A DNA stretch of 64,000 nt, taken from the NCBI GenBank assembly GCA_949987705.1, contig OX465284.1, positions 69,363,470 to 69,427,469 on the forward strand, read 5' to 3'. Below, one piece after another: positions 57,211 through 64,000 of this stretch (positions are counted from its first letter, which is position 1; each line of letters begins with the position of its first letter). Source of the DNA: Thereva unica (lineage: Eukaryota > Arthropoda > Insecta > Diptera > Therevidae). A model generated the notes under the pieces. It did not search any database, had not been told where the DNA came from, and saw only the letters and a program-made list of their open reading frames with translations. The position numbers were made by a program, and so were the translations under genes.

Positions 57211-57665
57211 GGAAAGCTTTATAGGAGAATATCAAACTGGGTTTAGAACAAACAGAACAACATCCGACCAAATGCTGACCTATAAGCAATCCTTGAGTAA
57301 ACCTGTGAAAGAAATGTACATTTATACCAAATATATGTCGACGTTCAACTTTTGATGTTTTGTTTTATTACCCTTTTATGACCTTTTATTACCTCTGATA
57401 TATAGCTTGTAAAATTCATGCACATTACGGTTTAGCTGTTCGTTTATAAATAGAACAACTCGGTTGTGGAACTCTCTTCCGCAGTCGGTGTTTCCGAGCT
57501 CATATAACATCTCTGAGTTCAAACGCAAGGTTCATCGACACCTACTCATGCACCCCCCAGACCCCTAACCTATCCTTTCTATTCTATCCTTCAGATCAAG
57601 CTTACTACTATACATTGCACCATGACTCGAACGACATGACGGACTAGTAGTACAAAGGGTGACTC
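57211..57665 (+). mobile_element. LINE remnant, RT motif plus 3' tail
   Basis: GEYQTGFRTNRTTSDQMLTY (57231-57290) is the RT block YQxGFRxxRSTxDQIFTL. It is followed after a deletion by RTTRLWNSLPQSVFPSSYNI, SEFKRKVHRHLL (57449-57545) and the 3' end with ATGGTGCAATGT complement and a poly-A at 57687-57701. Best preserved copy of the dispersed 3' family. Confidence 0.68.
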
Positions 57666-57776
57666 CTAAGCTTCGTCGTATCACAAAAAAAAAAAAAAAC
57701 TAGTTGAAACTTGCAAGATTCTTTTACAACATGTACAAGTCTCTTCTTTTGCTAGTGATTGAAGCACTTAGAAAAA

Positions 57777-57784
57777 GGCTATAC
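57777..57784. repeat. hAT-2 target-site duplication, left
   Basis: GGCTATAC, identical to 60051-60058. Confidence 0.88.
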
Positions 57785-60050
57785 CAGAGGTGGGGAATCT
57801 GCGGCCTCCGCGAGGTTCTTGTGCGGCCCTTTGCCACCTAGTACAAAATGGTAGAGTTCGTTTTAAACAACTATTGTACATCAACGCCGAAGCGACCAAA
57901 AACATCATAAAACTTACCGAACCTGGATGTAACCACAGATCCGCGGCCAGCAAATCCTCTGCCAACAAATCCATCAATATTAGAAGGGCCGATTGAAGAT
58001 TCCAATTGTTCTGCCGTTCATTCGTATGACATTGCTGATTACATTGGAAAGCCAACTGACGATTTGACGAAAAAGATGCTCCTTACAAGCCACTGGAAAC
58101 CATCGAAGACGGATACGTTTCCTTACTCGCTACACACAAAATGTGGAAAACAAGTGAAAAGATACGTGGGCAATCAACATCTGGACAATTACCATTGGCT
58201 TGTGTTATCAAAAAAGGAGAAGGGCCTCCACTGCGTTTATTGTGCACTCTTTTCTGCTGGTGAATTCGGCGGAAACAAGCCAGCACACCGCTGAATTATT
58301 TCGTCAAAAAGCCCCTCACAACGTTTGCCAAATTAACAGGAAAGGACGGTCACTTGGAATGTCACTCAAAAAATCGTTATCACAAGGATGCTGTAGACGT
58401 CGGACAAGATTTTCTTTGTAATTATTTCTAAAATATAAACACACATCTCTGCTCACCGCTCGCAACAGGCTGAAGAGAACTGGGCTAAACTGCATTCTAT
58501 TGCGGAAACTGTGATATTTTGTGGACGTCGAAACATCGCCCTCCGAGGGCACAGAGATGATGGTAGGATCGACGAACAGGCTATCGAAGAGCGAAACGAG
58601 GGAAACTACCGGGCTCTTTTGAGGCTAAGGATGGATGCTGGAGACAATGTTTTGTCAAAACATTTAAAGGAAACCGCATCTAACGCACTTTATACCAGTA
58701 AAACTGTGCAAAACGAAATTATCAACTGCTGCAAGGACGAAATACATCACGACATAATTGAGAGGGTCAAGAAGGCAGGGATGTACAGCGTCATTTTTGA
58801 TGAAACTACCGACGCATCTCATTCATCACAAGTGAGCCTATCTTACCGCTATGTTTACGACAAGTTAGTAAGAGAGGATTTTTTTGCTTCGTCAATGCGT
58901 ACGGCGCTATCCGAGACGAAGACGTTGATGGACCTTCTGGGGAACAGCGACTGACCGGCGTAGCTCTAGGACACATCGTGGAGGATATTATGGAGTCGAC
59001 TGGACTGGATATGTCACAATGCGTAGGTGTAGGTACAGACAACTGCAGCGTGATGGCTAGTGACGACGTGGGAGCGATAGCAACTCTTAAACAAAAAGCA
59101 CCATATGCAAAAAGATGTCCTTGTTTTAATCATTCATGGAACAACTGTCTGGGAAAAACCTTCGCCGTGGTTCCTTGTCGGAATGCCGTCGGAACTATGA
59201 AAGAAGTGATCCAGTTCGCCAATTCGTCCGCTAAACGAACCAAAGTTTTCAAGGCAAAATTAGGCTCTTCTTTTAAAGGCTTGTGCGAAACAAGATGGGG
59301 TGAAAGGCATGATGGCTTTCTGCAGTTCCGAACAACGCTGCTAAAAATCACAGATGGTTTTAAGGACATTAAAAAATGGTGCGATAGGAAAGCAGCATCG
59401 AAGGCTTTTTGTCTGAAAACTGCTTTGCACAACAGCCAATTTTTAGTTTCTGCCGTCGTCTTTTCCGACATTCTGCGAATCACTCGACAACTTAGCGTTA
59501 TTCTTCAAGCTGAAAACCTGGACCTTCAAGGAGCAAACGATGCTCTCCAAACCGTTCTCGCAATTTTGGAAAATCGTCGGCAAAATGCAGAAGGTCATTT
59601 CAAGAGCCTTTTTGAAGAAGTGCAAACATTGGCCCAGGACTTGGACGTGGAGATGTCGGTACCACGCACAACAAAACGCCAACAACATCGTGAGAACATT
59701 GCATCTCAAGACCCGGAGCAGTATTATTTGCGGTCAATATATGTATATTCCAGCATTGGACCACGTCATCGTAGATTTGAAAAACCGTTTACCTGAAGAA
59801 ACATTAGAATGTTTTGGTCTTTCTGTATTTGTTCCTAAGAACATGAGTGATTAGACCCAGGATGTTGTTACAGCTATTTCGTTGAGTGAAAATCACAAAT
59901 CTTTTCTCAACGTGCAATGCAATAAATTCTATAGAAAAACTATAATAATTTCACAAAAGTCACTTCTTAGGTCAATCAGCTTATGCGGCCTCTCTTATTG
60001 CTGCCTAATTTAAATGTGGCCTCTAATGGTAAAAAGGTTCCCCACCTCTG
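57785..60050. mobile_element. hAT transposon (hAT-2), 2266 bp, internally shortened
   Basis: The ends are CAGAGGTGGGGAA at 57785-57797 and TTCCCCACCTCTG at 60038-60050, exact inverted repeats of the CAGxGGTGGG type known in hAT elements. Perfect 8-bp duplications GGCTATAC flank it. GCGGCC motifs recur near both ends. The interior holds a broken transposase gene that lacks its C-terminal dimerisation domain. Confidence 0.93.
57985..59850 (+). pseudogene. hAT transposase of the ZMYM1/DUF4371-like type (broken, C-terminus missing)
   Basis: In successive frames: DIADYIGKPTDDLTKKMLL; a TTF-type zinc finger (YHWLVLSKKEKGLHCVYCAL, 58186-58250); LNYFVKKPLTTFAKLTG; then 58511-58954 with YSVIFDETTDASHSSQVSLS (first catalytic Asp); 58978-59796 with GVGTDNCSVMASDD (second Asp), CPCFNHSWNNC (CxxH motif) and CETRWGERHDGF; and a final shift near 59745 to a frame ending at 59854. 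Frameshifts or stops lie near 58291, 58430, 58952 and 59745. The hAT dimerisation block with the terminal glutamate was not found before the right end, so the gene is also truncated internally. Confidence 0.85.
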
Positions 60051-60058
60051 GGCTATAC
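60051..60058. repeat. hAT-2 target-site duplication, right
   Basis: GGCTATAC, identical to 57777-57784. Confidence 0.88.
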
Positions 60059-60690
60059 ATAATTTTTAGTCCTCTAGGTGAAGGGTGCTTAGTGTTATTT
60101 AGAACGAACTTGTCGTTCAATGGCTATATGTTCGGTTTTAATGTGTTATATCATTCAGCGCGAAAACGCTACCAACGGAGCAACCACTTAGACCATACCA
60201 GTCTTTCTAGACTAGAGAATAGTTACATACCAGTCTTTCTAGAGAACAACAACAACTTAGAAAATAGATTGAAGACTTCAGCTCCAAGGAGCCCACTTCA
60301 GTTTCAAGGGATGAAGAATCTACTATAAGTGCACCAATGGCATGGATGCTGTCCGAAATCCGGCTTCGGGATGAGCAGTCTCCTAATGTGGGCCAAGACA
60401 CACCGGAAAGAATAGTTAACATAAGGAAATAGGGGCTACATATAAGCTATTCTCACCGATATTCCAGCGAATGAATGAAGTATTTTCAAGAACATTGAAG
60501 GGACCTGAGGACAACAGGAGCAGGGTGACAATGGCTGCCTCAATAGGGATCCACTACGATGAGATGGAATGATTTTACCCAGAGCTTATGCTTATGAGCC
60601 CATAAATTCATACCAAGTGTGGAAAAGTATATCTCGTTCAGACGTGAGAAAGTGAGCCAACCCATAGTAAGTGCATGCAGGGTATTTGAC
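60059..60690. other. No gene recognised
   Basis: ACCAGTCTTTCTAGA is duplicated at 60198-60212 and 60229-60243. No coding signal. Confidence 0.35.
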
Positions 60691-61030
60691 ACATGTATGC
60701 GTTCAGTTTTCGGATTCAAAATGTAGTAATAGAAGAGATTGCAATACGACTGGAATATGGCGAAAGAGACACAGCAGCGAGGTGTATGCTATTTTGGACA
60801 ACCCAGAGCTTTCAGACTTTATAAAAATCAACGGACTAATACTAGACGATTACATAGTCAGGGTGGAGGACAAGCGACGCGTTGTAGTAAAATTTTCGGG
60901 AAATATAACAGTAGACAGACCCAGGAGGAGATAGATGGATTCTATGTCGGGTGACGTAGAGGCAATGGTCAAGATTTGGGACTAGAGACAGTTGCAAAAG
61001 ACCGGCAAACTAGAAGAAATATATTGGCGA
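60691..61030 (+). mobile_element. RTE-like LINE C-terminal remnant
   Basis: EVYAILDNPELSDFIKINGL, then DDYIVRVEDKRRVVVKFSG and DRPRRR (60785-60934) follow the order ELYxLxxEPDIxxFIKINRLRWxGHVxRMxDxRxPKxV ... GRPRxRW. Same region as the minus-strand remnant at 8.8-9.2 kb. Confidence 0.65.
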
Positions 61031-61033
61031 AAC

Positions 61034-61293
61034 CATATGAAGACCCTCGGGGAAAAACCAATTTAGTCCAAAAAATAAAATTCCAAAAAATACAAGTTTT
61101 TCCCCTCATTGATTCATGGACTCAGTTGGTTCTTTCCCGAACTTTTTATTATTGCCCGTTCATTTTGTCAGGACTACGTTGGTTTTTTCCCATAGTTAAT
61201 ACCTTGAATTTTAGTACACCATAGCAGCTAATAGATGGAGCTGATTTTTGAAAAAGTGGACTAAGTTGGTTTTTCCCCGAGGGTCTTCATATG
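61034..61293. mobile_element. MITE, 248 bp, with 37-bp inverted ends
   Basis: 61034-61070 and 61257-61293 are inverted with a single mismatch. The element proper is probably 61040-61287 (AAGACCCTCGGGG...CCCCGAGGGTCTT) between CATATG hexamers, which, being palindromic, may be either target duplication or part of the repeat. No gene. It inserted at the end of a LINE remnant. Confidence 0.7.
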
Positions 61294-61319
61294 CTTAATT
61301 TGGGCTGTAGCATAAGCAA

Positions 61320-61870
61320 GGCTGGTGTTTGGCTTTTTTGCGCCCGGTGCAGTATGCCATATTGCGCCCCCATCAGCTGTTCATTTTTTGATCGCAGTGA
61401 AGGAGAATGAAAAAGACACACCTTTAATATATGAAAATGAGTGCAAGGGAACATTTTTTCACTTTTTTTCTGAAATTGCGTCCGGTACAAATGCACCAAT
61501 TGCGCCTATGAAAGCGTTTACTCGCGGTCTTGCTTTTGTGCTTGCGCTTTAACCAAACTCTCTCGCTAATTCTGTTTAATACTCCAGGATTTTTTTGGGT
61601 GCTAGCTGCACTTCCCTAACTATTTCCAGCACAATCCTTGGCTCCTATAACCTATATTAGTGTACACTCGAATCTCCATAATAAAGATCTCTATGTCGTT
61701 CCTAACTAAGCCTTCATATTTCAAGAGATAATCTCTCTGCGGTAAGACCTATGGGATTCGACAGCGAGCAATTTCTGAAATTGCGCCCGGTGCAAGTGCA
61801 CCATTTGCACCTTTAAAAGTGCCGCCCCTGAGCATAAGTCTTCTGGTGTCAAAAAGCTTGTTGCATCTAC
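61320..61870. repeat. Short repeats (ATTGCGCCCGGTGCA) with an embedded LINE scrap
   Basis: TTGCGYCCGGTRCA plus following sentence occurs near 61337, 61476 and 61778. Between the latter two, CTGCGGTAAGACCTATGGG (61737-61755) with CGACAGCGAG is a 35-bp scrap of the LINE tail found at 47.55 kb. Confidence 0.45.
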
Positions 61871-62135
61871 CTCATTGATGCGTCTGCGCGTATTTTAGGA
61901 AATAAGTGCCCTTGCCCACGCCCATGAAACAGCTCATGAAACTAGGCGCGAAAACCATCCGCACTCGCATTCGCGCATATTCACGGATGTTCACGGCGTG
62001 AGTCTGGAGCCGCCTTAAGGCACAAACTTATTGACGCGGGGGCCGTGATAACGGCCGACTGCGAGAGAGTTTCCCATACATTTCATTTCTACGCGCCGCC
62101 TGCCAATTGTGTTAGCAAATATATGGTCCTTATAT
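61871..62135. repeat. Repeat element, second copy of the 21.5 kb core
   Basis: 61950-62130 matches 21475-21660 in the same orientation, with small length differences. Confidence 0.6.
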
Positions 62136-64000
62136 TGCAATAGGAAGAATTGGCTGAGAGCAGTCAGTAAAAGAGAAGAAGCCCGGGATACAGGTATATT
62201 TTTTATAGCAGGTATAGTGAGTGCTATAGTATCAAGTGGAGCGCTGAAAGTGGTCCGAAAGAAACAAGAGTATGTAGTGAATCCTCTTCAGCTATTCCGT
62301 TTAGCATTCAACAGTGGCGTGTAAGTTCTGGCGAATCAGAAGTCATTCAGTTGTTCACATTAGCCAGCGATCCTTTACCCGATTCCTCTAGCGACGAAGC
62401 GAAGTCTCATGCTCGTGTCGGATATAAGGGTATATTCTTTGCAACCGCCAAGAAGGTGGTTAATTTAAGGTCAGACGGGTAAATATAACCTAATTTATAG
62501 TTTTTGACTAAGGATACGTGTTTTGCGGGAAGAATTTACTTGTAATTGTAAAATGTAGGTTAGAAAAGAGTTGTGTTTTTTTCTAGTTAATTGTTATGCA
62601 TTGTCCCTAGGTAAATTGAGAGGCTGGTTGAGTAAATGTTTTTTGCGTTCACGATCTATGCTATTGTTCCATCACGCTTAGAATGTCAACGGAGTGATAA
62701 AGACATTGGTGAGTCGAACTCGTAAAAAAAGACACGTCGTGGTAGCAGGGCGGGTTGAATTTTTTTCGCGATTTGAAGTAATTCATTGCAACATTGATTA
62801 AACTAAGTGTAGGAAGCATAATACACCTGAGTTTTAGCAAGAGTATGGTTGTTTTCTGGAAGGTGATCCTAAAACCCTATGGATGGAGTGTTAAACGGAA
62901 GGACAATATGGCATAGTTGCTAACGGTGGTATGCAGGTAGTGCAACAGTTCAAGGTGGTATCTCCGGTGCCTCTAAAAACCAAGACCCTGGCGAGATTAT
63001 CCTCTTCGGGCCACCACTCTAGAATCCTCAATTAGCCTCTTCCCAGGCAACCAAATTTCTACGAGGACTAGATCTTTAGCTTCATGGCGATAAACCACAG
63101 TCATTCACAATACCCGAACGAAAATATTTGACTGGGAAATAACGAAAATGTTAAGTGATGCAGATGATGCTTTCAAAGGCCCAGAAGTTTGTAAGAAAAC
63201 AGAGAAAGGAAGGGACAAATATACATATAAATTTATGACCCCCATCCCGCATAACAACTATGCATGAGAGTTCCAACCTGTTCCAATCTTCCTGGATATG
63301 CTTTGAGAAATAGTTTTATTGTGTTATGGCAAAGTGTTGTAGTGAGCATTTTGAAAAGCTGTTTCGAGGCAACTTCAAATGTTATGGCATGAAACAAAAA
63401 AGTTAATTTTACTTGTTAATATAATTTATAGAACAAAGGACAACTGATTTTATTAAATCTGTTGCTACAATCACCAAAACCATAAAACAAAAACGCTTCA
63501 CGCTTCTACACAACTTGTCACAATATCACGAGCAGATGTCGCCCTCTCTTACAACTTTCACAATATTCGAACAAGAATACTAAAAATCACTAAAACGAAA
63601 ATTTCTGTTAATAAATGAAACCTTCCAAGAAGACAAAACTCCCTCCAGAATAAAACCAAAAAAACAACCCCTAAGAAAAATCTCTCGTCTCCTCCCTGTT
63701 TCTTGTGGTGAATAAGACGTGAACGAAGTACTTTAATTAAAACTTCGCTCTCTTGAACAGAAGAGCTCATTAGCAAATTTACACGGCTGCTAAGTTGGTT
63801 GCCTGGTTTCGAGCGGAGCACAAAAAAGGCTCAGCCGCGGGAAGCGAGAAAAGTTCTTCAATTAAGAAGAAAAAGCTTTTAAGTACCGCGCCCCGACCCA
63901 CCCCGCTTCGCAGCGCAGCATCCCTCCGGCAGCCCTCCGCCAGCACTGACTTTTGTGCCATCATCGTCAGCGCTGAACTCTCCTGCTACAGCCAACTACC
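62136..64000. other. Complex non-coding tract to window end
   Basis: A 71-codon frame at 62109-62324 and an 87-codon minus frame at 63558-63821 have no family resemblance. No gene supported. Confidence 0.35.

Noticed and set aside
1..64000. CRISPR arrays, rRNA, tRNA genes or bacterial-type operons
   Set aside because: No regularly spaced repeats, no rRNA similarity and no convincing tRNA cloverleaf noticed on reading; all coding context is eukaryotic. A tRNA scan was not possible here.

Overview
The window looks like a stretch of a repeat-rich insect genome, most probably a fly (Diptera). The evidence is short introns of 64-69 bp with GTAAGT donors, a CAAAATG start context, abundant CAA/TTG simple repeats, and decayed copies of Gypsy, BEL/Pao, Jockey-like, RTE-like, mariner, hAT and PIF/Harbinger elements. 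The species cannot be settled from the sequence alone. No operons, CRISPR arrays, rRNA genes or convincing tRNA genes are visible.

Only two intact host protein-coding genes can be supported. They are paralogous two-exon genes of the alanine aminotransferase (ALT/GPT) family, in tandem on the minus strand (gene A 14290-15888, gene B 18121-19669), with their single intron at the same codon. Gene A keeps the pyridoxal-phosphate lysine and other key residues. Gene B has a full-length open frame but the catalytic lysine is glutamine, the cofactor-contacting tyrosine is serine, and the YPLY motif is FPIQ; it also has a cysteine-rich N-terminus. B is probably an expressed pseudoenzyme, and this pair is the most interesting host feature.

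The rest is mostly mobile DNA. 1-1003 is the 3' end of gag and the start of pol of a Ty3/Gypsy element, with an A8 slippery sequence at the gag-pol junction. 2233-2858 is a MITE with 28-bp terminal repeats. 3063-5924 is a nearly complete hAT transposon with a perfect 8-bp target duplication. 8.5-9.5 kb and 11.3-12.1 kb hold LINE debris, with small MITEs at 9671-9990 and 11080-11224. 12195-13926 is a run of three MITE-like elements, two of which share one TTA target site. 16.7-17.9 kb, 20.0-21.0 kb and 24.9-27.5 kb hold LINE remnants, and 27.6-27.8 kb a mariner scrap.

The largest element is a BEL/Pao retrotransposon (32399-38367) with two 256-bp LTRs that I read as identical and a CCAGT target duplication. 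It sits inside an older RTE-like LINE whose two halves flank it (30.93-32.40 kb and 38.37-39.08 kb). Despite its identical LTRs its coding region carries three stops and three frameshifts. Further on are a Gypsy integrase scrap (43.4-43.98 kb), a MITE at 46173-46505, RTE debris (47.4-48.4 kb), a long-inverted-repeat element (52717-53588), a second hAT with a perfect 8-bp duplication (57785-60050), and a 248-bp MITE (61040-61287).

Between these lie multi-kilobase tracts of complex, apparently non-repeated, non-coding DNA (about 5.9-8.5, 22-24.8, 27.8-30.9, 39.5-41.8, 44.1-46.0, 48.4-51.0, 55.5-57.2 and 62.2-64.0 kb) that are rich in TAAT-type and TTTAT-type motifs. I infer that these are the ancestral intergenic or intronic sequence, possibly with enhancers, into which the elements inserted.
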